A stretch of DNA of 64,000 bases from Ectobacillus sp048976805 (GCA_048976805.1 JBHGUR010000079.1:110668-174667); one strand, 5' to 3'; shown: positions 17,776-26,310, counted from the first letter of the stretch. Program-made: numbers and translations. The notes: a model not told the origin generated them from the letters alone.

Positions 17776-18756
17776 ATTTTGCTTGTTTGCGTAATCGCAG
17801 TAGCGCTTTAAAGAGAGCTTTGTTTTAAAGCCTACGCGCCTCATAATTTCTTGTTCGCTCACGCCTTTTTGGATAAGGTGAAGAATGAAAGTATTTCGTA
17901 AATGCTGCCCTGATATCCCTTTACGCAGGCCGGCGCGTGCTACTTCTTGGCGAATCATTTTCTGCACGGCAATTTCCGTAAGCGCTTTTGGTGCATCGTT
18001 CTCATATACCCAGCGATACGTATTTCGATTAAAGTCGAATGCTACAAAGAGCGGATCGTTTGTATGATACTTCGGCCGAACTGGTTCAGGGATGGTTTTA
18101 TAATATTTATACAGCTTCTTTTTATCATCTTCATGCAATGTAACTGTTCTGGCGATACCGGATACTGGGGGAATAGTAAGTGTGTTATTTTCGAAGTGGA
18201 TATGCTGCATATTGAGTGACACAAGCTCTTGAAGCGATAGGCCGTAATCAAGCAAAAGCATAATTATGCAAATGTTGCGATCAATAAGAAGCGGACGCGC
18301 AGACAGTTGCTTTTCTGACAGTCCTTTTAATGAAGTTATTGTATTTTTTAGTTGCTGTTCTTCTTGCTCCGAAATAAAATCCTCATCGCGAAGCGCACGA
18401 TCTGGCGAGATTACCAGTTTCATTTCTTTAAGCGGGTTGATAAGGTTTGGGTTTTGCATTTGCAAAAACTGATATAGGCGATTTAATACAATAAATACAC
18501 GGTGCATCGTCTTTTCGGAGTACTTTCGTTTTGTTTTTAAGTCAAAAAAGTAATTTTCATAGTCTTGTGTGCAGAGGGAAGACCATATATTGTTAGAAGA
18601 AATATTTTTATTGTTTCTAATCCAGCTCATATAGTCTTCAATGTCGTACATGTACCGTTTAATTGTTGAAGCTTTCCTGCCCTTACTCGTTAAATACGCC
18701 GCAAACGCTTGAATAGTATGCTGCAGTTCTTCATCTTGAATACGTTTTGTTTGCAT
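17770..18756 (-). CDS. Tyrosine recombinase/integrase family protein with degenerate active site
   Basis: A 328-residue protein with the two-domain layout of Xer/phage-integrase recombinases: a SAM-like N-terminal domain (about 10-105, ASTIKRYMYDIEDYMSWI) and a catalytic fold (about 125-325). Aligned by eye to XerD, the first catalytic Arg of GLRxxEL is Ser174 (GLSLQEL), the HxxR histidine is Gln284 (GQHLRNTF, Arg287 kept), the GH histidine is Phe310 (RVGFKTK), and the nucleophile Tyr319 is kept. Strand cleavage as in Xer is therefore doubtful. It is not next to prophage genes. Start ATG with AAAGGGTGGTGG upstream; a 13-bp inverted repeat lies 37 bp before the start. Confidence 0.85.
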   Translation of the reverse strand: MQTKRIQDEELQHTIQAFAAYLTSKGRKASTIKRYMYDIEDYMSWIRNNKNISSNNIWSSLCTQDYENYFFDLKTKRKYSEKTMHRVFIVLNRLYQFLQMQNPNLINPLKEMKLVISPDRALRDEDFISEQEEQQLKNTITSLKGLSEKQLSARPLLIDRNICIIMLLLDYGLSLQELVSLNMQHIHFENNTLTIPPVSGIARTVTLHEDDKKKLYKYYKTIPEPVRPKYHTNDPLFVAFDFNRNTYRWVYENDAPKALTEIAVQKMIRQEVARAGLRKGISGQHLRNTFILHLIQKGVSEQEIMRRVGFKTKLSLKRYCDYANKQNK

Positions 18757-18792
18757 TCATCCACCACCCTTTATTTCTATACAATTCGAGTT

Positions 18793-18833
18793 ATTTTCAT
18801 CGGCAAAAGGAAAAAGCTCCTGCCGATGAAAAT
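18793..18833. repeat. Perfect 13-bp inverted repeat between recombinase gene and spoVK
   Basis: ATTTTCATCGGCA (18793-18805) and TGCCGATGAAAAT (18821-18833) are perfect inverted copies separated by 15 nt. No T tract follows on either strand, so it is not an obvious terminator. It could be an operator, a 5' leader hairpin of the recombinase mRNA, or a recombinase-binding site. Confidence 0.7.
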
Positions 18834-18934
18834 GGTGTTGCGTTATTTTTAGATTATAACAGAAAATGATTCAGAATTGTTTATTTCTTAAGAAAATTCC
18901 AAAATAGACATAATTTATCACAGGAGGTGAGCCT

Positions 18935-19888
18935 GTGGAACAGTCCATGCGCAAAAAAAATAACAATCAAATCAATATAGTATTAAATAATCGCAAGAAA
19001 GCGCCATCTTCCACTGTGACAAGAAGTGTATCGGCAAGCGAGGCAACCCCAAAGCATGAAATGCTGCAGCAAATTGAAGCGGAGATGAGCAAGCTCGTCG
19101 GAATGGAGGATTTAAAAAAAATTATTAAGGAAATTTACGCCTGGATTTATATTAATAAGAAAAGGCAGGAAGTGGATTTAAAAGCGCAGAAGCAAGTGCT
19201 TCATATGCTTTTTAAGGGAAATCCGGGAACCGGGAAAACGACGGTCGCACGTATTATCGGCAAATTGCTTTTTCAAATGAACGTGTTGTCCAAAGGGCAT
19301 CTTGTAGAAGCGGAGCGGGCTGATCTTGTAGGGGAGTATATCGGACATACTGCACAAAAAACGCGTGATCTAATAAAAAAGGCGATGGGCGGTATTTTAT
19401 TTATTGATGAAGCATATTCATTGGCCCGGGGCGGTGAAAAGGATTTTGGGAAGGAAGCAATTGATACACTTGTAAAGCATATGGAGGATAAACAACATGA
19501 TTTTGTGCTTATATTAGCCGGATATTCAAGGGAGATGACACAATTTCTTTCGCTTAATCCGGGATTGCAATCCCGTTTTCCGTTCATTATTGAATTCCCT
19601 GATTATACGGTCAATCAGCTTTTGGAAATTGCCAAACGCATGTATGAGGAACGTGAATATCAATTATCGAAGGAAGCAGAATGGAAGCTAAGAGACCATT
19701 TAAATGCTATAAAGTACTCTGCAAATTTAACAGTTTTTAGCAATGGGCGCTATGTGAGAAATATAGTAGAAAAGTCGGTGCGTAAACAGGCGATGCGTTT
19801 GCTTGGGCAAGACGTGTATGACAAATATGATTTGATGACAATCTCCAGTATAGACATAGTACTGGAAGAAGAGCCGCGCAGCCTATAA
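18935..19888 (+). CDS. spoVK: Stage V sporulation protein K (AAA+ ATPase)
   Basis: CbbX-type AAA+ ATPase required for spore maturation. In 317 residues, Walker A GNPGTGKTT begins at residue 95, Walker B ILFIDEAYSL near 157, and a sensor/arginine-finger segment with LQSRFPFIIEFPDY follows. A GTG start at 18935, 4 nt after AGGAGGTGA, is preferred; an ATG at 18947 would shorten it by four residues. It follows a recombinase gene rather than hfq directly. A terminator closes the gene. Confidence 0.93.
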   Translation: MEQSMRKKNNNQINIVLNNRKKAPSSTVTRSVSASEATPKHEMLQQIEAEMSKLVGMEDLKKIIKEIYAWIYINKKRQEVDLKAQKQVLHMLFKGNPGTGKTTVARIIGKLLFQMNVLSKGHLVEAERADLVGEYIGHTAQKTRDLIKKAMGGILFIDEAYSLARGGEKDFGKEAIDTLVKHMEDKQHDFVLILAGYSREMTQFLSLNPGLQSRFPFIIEFPDYTVNQLLEIAKRMYEEREYQLSKEAEWKLRDHLNAIKYSANLTVFSNGRYVRNIVEKSVRKQAMRLLGQDVYDKYDLMTISSIDIVLEEEPRSL

Positions 19889-19903
19889 GCTGCGCGTTTT
19901 TTA
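19876..19903 (+). terminator. Terminator after spoVK
   Basis: GCGCAGC / GCTGCGC stem spanning the stop codon, then GTTTTTTAT. Confidence 0.8.
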
Positions 19904-19906
19904 TCA

Positions 19907-20012
19907 GATAAGAAATTATAAGGTTTTGGGAGTATGTCTAACTTCCAAAGCAGCAGACTCCGGCCCACCCCTACGCTGCTGCAAAAGGCGGGATTTGTCC
20001 GCTTTTCTTATC
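19907..20012 (-). repeat. Element B copy 2
   Basis: Begins GATAAGAAAT and ends GCTTTTCTTATC, with the GCAGCAG / CTGCTGC inner stem and a GGCGGG / TCCGC stem. Its last two bases are part of the stop codon of the sspL-like gene on the minus strand, and its left edge is 4 bp after the spoVK terminator. No element A copy adjoins it. Confidence 0.75.
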
Positions 20013-20154
20013 ATATTTTTGTATTGCTTTTTTTGGCACGGTTTTCTAGCTTGCTTTTAGGGCTATGATGCGCTTCTCCCGGTGCATAGCCTTGCGGGTT
20101 GACGCTGCTTGCTTGGTTGAGGCCACGATTTTTTTGGCTATTTCCTTTCGCCAT
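20011..20154 (-). CDS. sspL: Small acid-soluble spore protein, SspL-like
   Basis: A 47-residue minus-strand gene starting MAKGNSQKNRGLNQ and ending ENRAKKSNTKI. The C-terminal half (PKSKLENRAKKSNTK) closely matches my recollection of B. subtilis SspL (ending PKTELEERAKKSNTKR), a minor spore-core protein. The GGGGGA ribosome-binding site lies in the last codons of the upstream 46-residue gene, and the two are separated by only 2 bp, so they form an operon. The stop codon TGA overlaps the edge of element B copy 2. Confidence 0.7.
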   Translation of the reverse strand: MAKGNSQKNRGLNQASSVNPQGYAPGEAHHSPKSKLENRAKKSNTKI

Positions 20155-20156
20155 AT

Positions 20157-20297
20157 CTAGTCCCCCTTGTTAAGTGTATTCATTTTTGCTTGGTGATGCT
20201 CTTCCATTTTTTTGCTTTTCCCATATGCGGAATCTGGCGTATGTCCCCACTGGCCTACAGAGCTTTTTTGTTTGCCCTTGTTTACATGGTTTGTCAT
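20157..20297 (-). CDS. Hypothetical 46-residue small spore-type protein
   Basis: Starts MTNHVNKGKQKSSVGQWG, is rich in Lys, His, Gln and Gly, and has no hydrophobic segment. Ribosome-binding site AAGGGGGTGG. Composition, size and direct linkage to the SspL-like gene suggest a small acid-soluble spore protein, but I cannot assign it to a named Ssp family. No convincing sigma-G promoter was found upstream. Confidence 0.6.
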   Translation of the reverse strand: MTNHVNKGKQKSSVGQWGHTPDSAYGKSKKMEEHHQAKMNTLNKGD

Positions 20298-20341
20298 CGT
20301 TTCCACCCCCTTATAGCAGTTAGTATTTCCGATTCAAACAG

Positions 20342-20372
20342 AAAAAAACAAAAGAAGCGGCTTTAGCCGCTC
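20342..20372 (-). terminator. Terminator of the TRIC-type channel gene
   Basis: On the minus strand GGAGCGGC / GCCGCTTC stem followed by TTTTGTTTTTTTC. Confidence 0.8.
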
Positions 20373-20373
20373 C

Positions 20374-20997
20374 TTAACTGTCAATCGTATTTTGTGCTTG
20401 TGCAATGCTTCGATACGGTAAATGCCACTTATAATGAATAGAGGCCATGCGAAATGCTACTATAAGAACAAACAGTATATATAGACTTATGCCGTTTTTG
20501 GTAATTTCTGTTCCAATAACCAAGCCGGCAATAATGGACCAAAATGCATACACCTCTGCGCGCAGGACAAGCGGCTTGCGTTTCGCCAATACATCGCGAA
20601 TAATGCCGCCGCCTGTACCTGTTAAGACTGCTGCAACAATGGTAGCGCTAATGGGCAAATTCATTTTTTGCGCATATAGAGCGCCTTGAATAGAAAATGC
20701 GGATAAGCCGATGGCATCTGTGATATTTTCCCACCTTTTCCAGTGGCTCATTAATTTGTTGGGAAATAAAAAGATAGTTGTCATTGATAGAAATGCGATT
20801 TGAAAGAGCAAATCCTGTTTCCAAAACGCTTCAATCGGATATCCTATAAGCAGGTTGCGCATAGCACCTCCTCCAAATGCCGTTGCCATTCCTAAAATAT
20901 ACACCCCGAAAATATCATATTCTTCTTCCATTGCAACGATGGCACCGCTTACAGCGAAAGCAATCGTTCCAATGATGCTAAATAAATCCCATGTCAT
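20374..20997 (-). CDS. TRIC-type cation channel (UPF0126) family membrane protein
   Basis: A 207-residue membrane protein with two UPF0126 repeats: residues about 1-90 with FAVSGAIVA and FGGGAMRNLLIG, and about 90-180 with LSAFSIQGALYA and TGTGGGIIRDVL. Paired GGG-x-x-R-D/N motifs and about seven transmembrane helices are typical of prokaryotic TRIC homologues, which conduct monovalent cations. It resembles E. coli YicG and B. subtilis YvgT. Divergent from hflX. Physiological role unknown. Confidence 0.88.
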   Translation of the reverse strand: MTWDLFSIIGTIAFAVSGAIVAMEEEYDIFGVYILGMATAFGGGAMRNLLIGYPIEAFWKQDLLFQIAFLSMTTIFLFPNKLMSHWKRWENITDAIGLSAFSIQGALYAQKMNLPISATIVAAVLTGTGGGIIRDVLAKRKPLVLRAEVYAFWSIIAGLVIGTEITKNGISLYILFVLIVAFRMASIHYKWHLPYRSIAQAQNTIDS

Positions 20998-21101
20998 TTT
21001 GCAAAATCCTTCCTCGCAGCATGATAAGCAACTAGCTGATTTGTGCTTCCTCTGCTATTATAGTAGAAGACTTAAGTTTCGAAAAGAAAGAGTGAATATA
21101 T

Positions 21102-22379
21102 TTGGAGAAAGAAAAAGCAATTTTAGTTGGCTGCCAATTGCCAAACGATGATGATGAACGTTTTACATATTCAATGGAAGAACTTGCTTCATTGGCAAAA
21201 ACAGCCAAAGCGCAAGTGCTTATATCAACAACGCAAAAGCGGCCGAAATTTCACCCAGCAACTTATATCGGAAAGGGAAAGCTTGAAGAGCTTGCCGCCC
21301 TTGTAAAGGAATTAGAACCGGATGTGGTGATTTTCAATAATGAATTAACGCCAAGCCAAATTCGCAATCTATCAAGCGGGTTAGAAGCGCGCGTTATTGA
21401 CCGCACCCAGCTTATCCTTGATATCTTTGCGCAGCGCGCTAAGTCAAGGGAAGGGAAATTGCAGGTTGAGCTTGCACAGCTTCAATATGCTTTGCCGCGC
21501 CTAGTCGGACAAGGGGAGGCGTTATCCCGTCTCGGAGGCGGAATCGGAACGCGGGGCCCGGGGGAAACGAAGCTCGAAACAGACCGCCGCCATATCCGCA
21601 GCCGCATTGATGAAATTAAACAGCAGCTATCTGCCGTGGTGGAGCACCGCAAACGCTATCGGGACCGCCGCAAGCAAAATAGCACGTTTCAAGTGTCAAT
21701 TGTCGGATATACAAATGCGGGGAAATCAACGCTGTTTAACCGTTTAACAGAAGCGGATACATTCGAGGAAAATTTATTGTTTGCGACGCTTGATCCTACA
21801 ACGAGGAAAATGCAGCTTCCATGCGGTTATACAGTGCTGTTGACAGATACGGTCGGGTTTATTCAAGACTTGCCGACTTCTCTTGTAGCAGCGTTCCGTT
21901 CTACATTGGAAGAGGTGAATGAAGCAGATTTTATCCTTCATGTTATTGATTCATCAGATCCGAATTACGTGGCACACGAAAAGACGGTAAAAAGGCTATT
22001 GCATGAGCTTGAGGTCGAGCAAATCCCGACTTTAACAGTGTACAATAAAAAAGATATACAGCACCCAGAATTTTTGCCTGCGCCAAAGGGAGAACACGTC
22101 GTTATCAGCGCTTTTGCTCCGGCGGATTTACGGATGCTGCGGGAAAAGATTGAACAAGAGATGATGCAACTAATGAATCCGTACAGCGTGGTTATTCCGT
22201 CCACGGAAGGGCGTTTGCTTACTTTACTTAGAACAGAAACGATTCTTAAAGAAACGCTTTTTAATGAAGAAGAACAAACGTACACATGCCATGGTTATGT
22301 GTTTGCCAATTCTCCGCTCAACGGGCCGATTAAGGGATATTCAGCAAGAAAGGGAGAAGAAGAAAGAGATGTTTACTAG
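21102..22379 (+). CDS. hflX: GTPase HflX
   Basis: Ribosome-associated GTPase that splits stalled or hibernating 70S ribosomes. In 425 residues the N-terminal HflX domain (EDGxxx-type ATP site region with FHPATYIGKGKLEEL), a coiled linker (GPGETKLETDRR) and the Obg-like G domain with GYTNAGKST and DTVGFIQDLP are visible. A TTG start at 21102 is chosen because AGAGTGA lies upstream and MEKEKAILVGCQ matches the conserved N-terminus; the next Met is 25 residues in. It overlaps the next gene by 11 nt. Confidence 0.93.
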   Translation: MEKEKAILVGCQLPNDDDERFTYSMEELASLAKTAKAQVLISTTQKRPKFHPATYIGKGKLEELAALVKELEPDVVIFNNELTPSQIRNLSSGLEARVIDRTQLILDIFAQRAKSREGKLQVELAQLQYALPRLVGQGEALSRLGGGIGTRGPGETKLETDRRHIRSRIDEIKQQLSAVVEHRKRYRDRRKQNSTFQVSIVGYTNAGKSTLFNRLTEADTFEENLLFATLDPTTRKMQLPCGYTVLLTDTVGFIQDLPTSLVAAFRSTLEEVNEADFILHVIDSSDPNYVAHEKTVKRLLHELEVEQIPTLTVYNKKDIQHPEFLPAPKGEHVVISAFAPADLRMLREKIEQEMMQLMNPYSVVIPSTEGRLLTLLRTETILKETLFNEEEQTYTCHGYVFANSPLNGPIKGYSARKGEEERDVY

Positions 22380-23652
22380 GTTAAAGCATGGAGAGCTCAT
22401 TGCCCCAATTGTAAAAGAAGTAGAAGAGATGATCAGCGATGTTCATAAGCGTATTGATGAGGTAGCAGATAGCAATCAGTTTCGTGTATTGGAAAGCTTC
22501 CGGAAACATAAAATTAGCGATTCCCATTTTATCCCGACAACAGGGTATGGTTATGATGATATTGGCCGTGACACGTTGGAAAAAGTGTATGCAGACGTAT
22601 TCGGGGCGGAAGCAGGGCTTGTGCGCCCGCAAATTATTTCCGGTACGCATGCTATATCCACTGCGCTTTTTGGTATATTGCGCCCGGGTGATGAACTGTT
22701 GTATATTACCGGGAGGCCTTACGATACATTAGAGGAAATCGTCGGTATTCGGGGCAAGGGGATTGGATCGTTTAAAGAGTTTCACATCGGGTACCGTTCT
22801 GTTTCATTAACGGCAGAAGGGCGTGTTGATTTTAAAGCTGTACGGGAAGCAATTTGTGAAAATACAAAAATGATTGGAATTCAGCGTTCAAAAGGATATG
22901 CAACGCGCCCTTCCTTTACAGTGGCCGAAATTAAAGAAATGATTGAATTTGTAAAGAGTATTAAACCGGATGTTGTTGTATTTGTTGATAATTGCTATGG
23001 CGAATTTGTGGAAGAGCTGGAGCCATGCCATGTCGGCGCGGATTTAATGGCAGGATCGCTTATCAAAAATCCGGGCGGCGGAATTGTCAAAACAGGCGGT
23101 TATATTGTTGGGAAAGAAAAATATGTGGAAGCATGTGCGTATCGTTTAACATCCCCTGGAATTGGCGCGGAGGCAGGCGCTTCTTTATACAGCCTGCAAG
23201 AGATGTATCAAGGCTTTTTCTTGGCGCCGCACGTAACGGGACAGGCACTAAAAGGAGCGGTCTTCACAGCGGCATTTTTGGAGAGGCTCGGTATGAATAC
23301 AACGCCGCGCTGGGATGTACCGCGTACAGATTTAATTCAGTCGGTGCAATTTGATGACCCAAATCGCATGGTTGCTTTTTGTCAAGCCATTCAATATGCG
23401 TCGCCAATCAATTCTCATTTCACGCCATATCCGAATTATATGCCGGGATATGAGGACGATGTCATTATGGCGGCAGGAACCTTCATTCAAGGAGCGAGCA
23501 TTGAACTTTCCGCTGACGGTCCGATTCGTGCGCCATATGTGGCTTATGTACAAGGAGGACTTACGTATTCTCATGTAAAAATTGCAATTTGCTCAGCCGT
23601 TGATTCGCTTATAGAGAAGCAATTATTATCGGTAAACGCAGCTGCCAATTAA
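22369..23652 (+). CDS. ynbB: Aluminium resistance-type PLP enzyme (methionine gamma-lyase family, YnbB)
   Basis: Fold-type I PLP-dependent enzyme of the Cys/Met metabolism group; annotated in bacilli as aluminium resistance or methionine gamma-lyase family, substrate not established. In 427 residues TTGYGYDDIGRDTLE is near the N-terminus, SGTHAISTALFG binds cofactor phosphate, VDNCYGEF holds the ring Asp, and the Schiff-base Lys lies in GSLIKNPGGGI. The start at 22369 inside hflX follows AAGGGAGAAGAAG. hflX-ynbB-glnR-glnA is the standard Bacillus order. Confidence 0.9.
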   Translation: MFTRLKHGELIAPIVKEVEEMISDVHKRIDEVADSNQFRVLESFRKHKISDSHFIPTTGYGYDDIGRDTLEKVYADVFGAEAGLVRPQIISGTHAISTALFGILRPGDELLYITGRPYDTLEEIVGIRGKGIGSFKEFHIGYRSVSLTAEGRVDFKAVREAICENTKMIGIQRSKGYATRPSFTVAEIKEMIEFVKSIKPDVVVFVDNCYGEFVEELEPCHVGADLMAGSLIKNPGGGIVKTGGYIVGKEKYVEACAYRLTSPGIGAEAGASLYSLQEMYQGFFLAPHVTGQALKGAVFTAAFLERLGMNTTPRWDVPRTDLIQSVQFDDPNRMVAFCQAIQYASPINSHFTPYPNYMPGYEDDVIMAAGTFIQGASIELSADGPIRAPYVAYVQGGLTYSHVKIAICSAVDSLIEKQLLSVNAAAN

Positions 23653-23669
23653 ATTGGCAGCTTTTTTTG
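23638..23669 (+). terminator. Terminator after hflX-ynbB
   Basis: AGCTGCCAATT / AATTGGCAGCT stem spanning the stop codon, with TTTTTTT tail. Confidence 0.85.
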
Positions 23670-23734
23670 CAGTGTAAAATGGGCCGTTTTGTGCAACATA
23701 GAAAGAGGGGATTTAAAAATTCTGAAAAAATATA

Positions 23735-23784
23735 TGTTATAAAAGATGACATTTGTTGACATGATACATAACATGATATAAAAT
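23735..23784 (+). promoter_or_regulatory. glnRA promoter with two GlnR/TnrA operators
   Basis: Operator 1 (23735-23751), TGTTA-N7-TGACA, is a perfect TGTNAN7TNACA site. Operator 2 (23757-23773), TGACA-N7-TAACA, has one mismatch and overlaps the -35. Promoter: TTGACA (23756-23761), 17-nt spacer, TAAAAT (23779-23784). This paired-operator layout matches the autoregulated B. subtilis glnRA promoter. Confidence 0.85.
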
Positions 23785-23815
23785 AAAAATATGTTAAGGC
23801 GAAGGGGGAAATGAA

Positions 23816-24214
23816 GTGAGCAACGAAGACAGACGTTCTACGCCGCTGTTTCCTATTAGCATCGTCATGAATTTGACGCAACTGTCCGCGCGCCAAATTC
23901 GCTATTATGAAGAGCATGGGTTAATATCGCCAGCTCGTACAGAAGGAAACCGTCGCTTATATTCTTTTAACGATGTGGATAAACTTCTGGAAATTAAAGA
24001 TTTACTTGACCAAGGATTAAATCTTGCTGGTATTAAGCAGGTGTTGCAGCTGAAAGCAATGAGTGAGGCACAGCAGGCAGTGCATGTAAAGCAAGAACAA
24101 AGAGAGCTTTCTGAAGCTGAACTTCGCAGGCTTTTACGGGATGAGCTATATCAAGCAGGAAGGTTCAATCGCACTTCTTTAAGACAAGGAGATATGTCCC
24201 GCTTTTTTCACTAA
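23816..24214 (+). CDS. glnR: Glutamine synthetase repressor GlnR
   Basis: MerR-family repressor of glnRA and other nitrogen genes, activated by feedback-inhibited glutamine synthetase. The 132 residues hold an N-terminal winged HTH (TQLSARQIRYYEEHGLISPA, NRRLYSFNDVDKLL) and a C-terminal helical tail that contacts GlnA. GTG start; the nearby ATG at 23811 is out of frame and hits a stop at once. glnA lies 50 bp downstream in the same operon. Confidence 0.96.
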   Translation: MSNEDRRSTPLFPISIVMNLTQLSARQIRYYEEHGLISPARTEGNRRLYSFNDVDKLLEIKDLLDQGLNLAGIKQVLQLKAMSEAQQAVHVKQEQRELSEAELRRLLRDELYQAGRFNRTSLRQGDMSRFFH

Positions 24215-24264
24215 TGTAGATTTACAGCATTTCAATATAAGATGGAATCAGGAGGAAGGAAACG

Positions 24265-25599
24265 ATGGCAAAGTATACAAAAGATGATATTTTCCGCATG
24301 GCTCGGGAAGAAAATGTAAAGTACATTCGCTTGCAGTTTACAGACCTTTTAGGAATTATCAAAAATGTAGAGATTCCAGTAAGCCAATTAGAGAAAGCTC
24401 TTGAAAATAAAATGATGTTTGATGGTTCTTCTATTGAAGGGTTTGTACGTATTGAAGAATCTGATATGTACTTATTTCCAGATTTAGATACTTGGGTTAT
24501 CTTCCCTTGGACTGCGGAAAAAGGAAAGGTGGCACGTTTGATTTGTGATATTTATAACGCAGACGGCACACCGTTTGAAGGCGATCCGCGCAACAATTTA
24601 AAACGTGTTTTGAAAGAAGCGCACGCATTAGGCTTTACGGATTTGAATGTTGGACCTGAACCGGAGTTTTTCTTATTTAAAGTAGATGAAAAAGGAAACC
24701 CGACATTGGAGCTTAATGACAATGGGGGATATTTCGACCTCGCGCCAACGGATCTTGGTGAAAACTGCCGCCGTGATATCGTTCTTGAACTAGAAGAGAT
24801 GGGCTTTGAAATCGAAGCGTCTCACCATGAAGTTGCTCCTGGCCAGCATGAAATTGATTTTAAATATGCGAATGCTTTAAAAGCATGCGATGATATACAA
24901 ACATTTAAGCTTGTTGTTAAGACAATTGCCCGTAAACATGGCCTACACGCAACGTTTATGCCAAAACCATTGTTTGGTGTTAATGGATCCGGTATGCATT
25001 GCAACTTATCCTTGTTTACGAGTGGAAAAAATGCATTTTACGATGAAAACGGTGATTTGCAACTAAGTGACGATGCGCGTCATTTTATCGCCGGCATTTT
25101 AAAACATGCGCCTAGCTTTACTGCAGTTACGAATCCGACTGTTAACTCTTACAAGCGTCTCGTTCCAGGTTACGAAGCGCCTTGTTATGTGGCGTGGTCT
25201 GCCCGTAACCGCAGCCCGTTAATTCGCATTCCTGCTTCCCGCGGTTTAAGTACGCGTGTGGAAGTACGCAGCGTAGACCCTGCAGCTAATCCTTATTTAG
25301 CGATGGCAGTATTACTTGCAGCAGGTCTTGACGGAATTAAAAACAAGCTTGCAGTTCCAGCGCCTGTAGATCGCAATATTTACGTGATGACAAAAGAAGA
25401 GCGTGAAAAAGCAGGCATCATCGATCTTCCAGCAACGTTAGCAGAAGCGTTGGATAACTTGAAATCCAATGAAGTAATTTGTGCAGCATTAGGAGATCAT
25501 TTGCTTGATCATTTCGTTGAGGCGAAAGAAATTGAATGGGATATGTTCCGCACGCAAGTCCATCAATGGGAACGCGATCAGTATATGAGCATGTATTAA
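24265..25599 (+). CDS. glnA: Glutamine synthetase type I (GSI-alpha)
   Basis: Condenses glutamate and ammonia with ATP to glutamine. The 444-residue length equals that of Bacillus GlnA. Landmarks are DGSSIEGFVRIEESDMYL, NVGPEPEFFLF, EASHHEVAPGQHEIDF, NGSGMHCNLSLF and PASRGLSTRVEVRSVDP. The adenylylation loop of GSI-beta enzymes is absent, consistent with feedback regulation via GlnR/TnrA. Ribosome-binding site AGGAGGAAGG. Confidence 0.98.
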   Translation: MAKYTKDDIFRMAREENVKYIRLQFTDLLGIIKNVEIPVSQLEKALENKMMFDGSSIEGFVRIEESDMYLFPDLDTWVIFPWTAEKGKVARLICDIYNADGTPFEGDPRNNLKRVLKEAHALGFTDLNVGPEPEFFLFKVDEKGNPTLELNDNGGYFDLAPTDLGENCRRDIVLELEEMGFEIEASHHEVAPGQHEIDFKYANALKACDDIQTFKLVVKTIARKHGLHATFMPKPLFGVNGSGMHCNLSLFTSGKNAFYDENGDLQLSDDARHFIAGILKHAPSFTAVTNPTVNSYKRLVPGYEAPCYVAWSARNRSPLIRIPASRGLSTRVEVRSVDPAANPYLAMAVLLAAGLDGIKNKLAVPAPVDRNIYVMTKEEREKAGIIDLPATLAEALDNLKSNEVICAALGDHLLDHFVEAKEIEWDMFRTQVHQWERDQYMSMY

Positions 25600-25603
25600 A
25601 AGA

Positions 25604-25640
25604 AAAAATGACTTCCGCGCTTTCGCGGAAGTCATTTTTA
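25604..25640. terminator. Bidirectional terminator between glnA and lexA
   Basis: AAAATGACTTCCGCG / CGCGGAAGTCATTTTT stem between convergent genes, with A/T tracts on both sides. Confidence 0.85.
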
Positions 25641-25653
25641 GTGTAAAAAGTTT

Positions 25654-26274
25654 TTAATGAATGCTGCGATACACTCCGATTACTTTTCCTACAATCGATA
25701 CTTTGTCTAAAATGATTGGTGCTAGGGAGGAATTTTCTGGCTGTAAACGGAAGTGATCTTTTTCTTTATAAAACCGTTTCACTGTCGCTTCGTTTTCATC
25801 GGTGAGCGCAACGACAATTTCACCGTTATTTGCTGATTGCTGCTGGCGGACGACAACGAGGTCGCCGTCTAAAATTCCGGCTTCAATCATACTGTCGCCG
25901 ACGATAGACAACATAAACACTTTATCGCTTTCTGGAACGAGGCTGGAAGGGAGTGGGAAATGGTCTTCGATATTTTCGATTGCTGTAATAGGAGGGCCTG
26001 CTGTTACCTTGCCAACGATTGGGACATGAACTACCGATTTATTTGCAGCATTCGTCGTGCCGTCTCCTAAGATTTCAATAGCGCGCGGCTTTGTAGGGTC
26101 GCGGCGTATATATCCTTTCTCCTCAAGCTTTGCTAAATGACCGTGTACAGTAGAGCTTGAGGCGAGGCCCACAGCTTGACCAATTTCGCGTACGGATGGC
26201 GGATATCCTTTTTCTTGAACTTTTTGTTTAATAAACTGAAGTATATCCTGCTGTCTTTTTGATAATTTCTCCAT
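25654..26274 (-). CDS. lexA: SOS repressor LexA
   Basis: Represses the DNA-damage regulon; RecA filaments trigger its self-cleavage. In 206 residues the N-terminal HTH (about 27-47, SVREIGQAVGLASSSTVHGH), a cleavage site in VTAGPPITA, and the catalytic Ser in VGDSMIEAGILDGD are visible. Start ATG preceded by CGAGGTG. Divergently transcribed from yneB, with a shared LexA box at 26337-26350. Confidence 0.97.
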   Translation of the reverse strand: MEKLSKRQQDILQFIKQKVQEKGYPPSVREIGQAVGLASSSTVHGHLAKLEEKGYIRRDPTKPRAIEILGDGTTNAANKSVVHVPIVGKVTAGPPITAIENIEDHFPLPSSLVPESDKVFMLSIVGDSMIEAGILDGDLVVVRQQQSANNGEIVVALTDENEATVKRFYKEKDHFRLQPENSSLAPIILDKVSIVGKVIGVYRSIH

Positions 26275-26310
26275 GTTTTACACCTCGCTTGTATAGAAAA
26301 TTCTATTTTC

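Noticed and set aside
17770..18756. Prophage or integrative element marked by the integrase
   Set aside because: No phage, excisionase or tRNA attachment site nearby; flanking hfq and spoVK are in normal context and the active site is degenerate.
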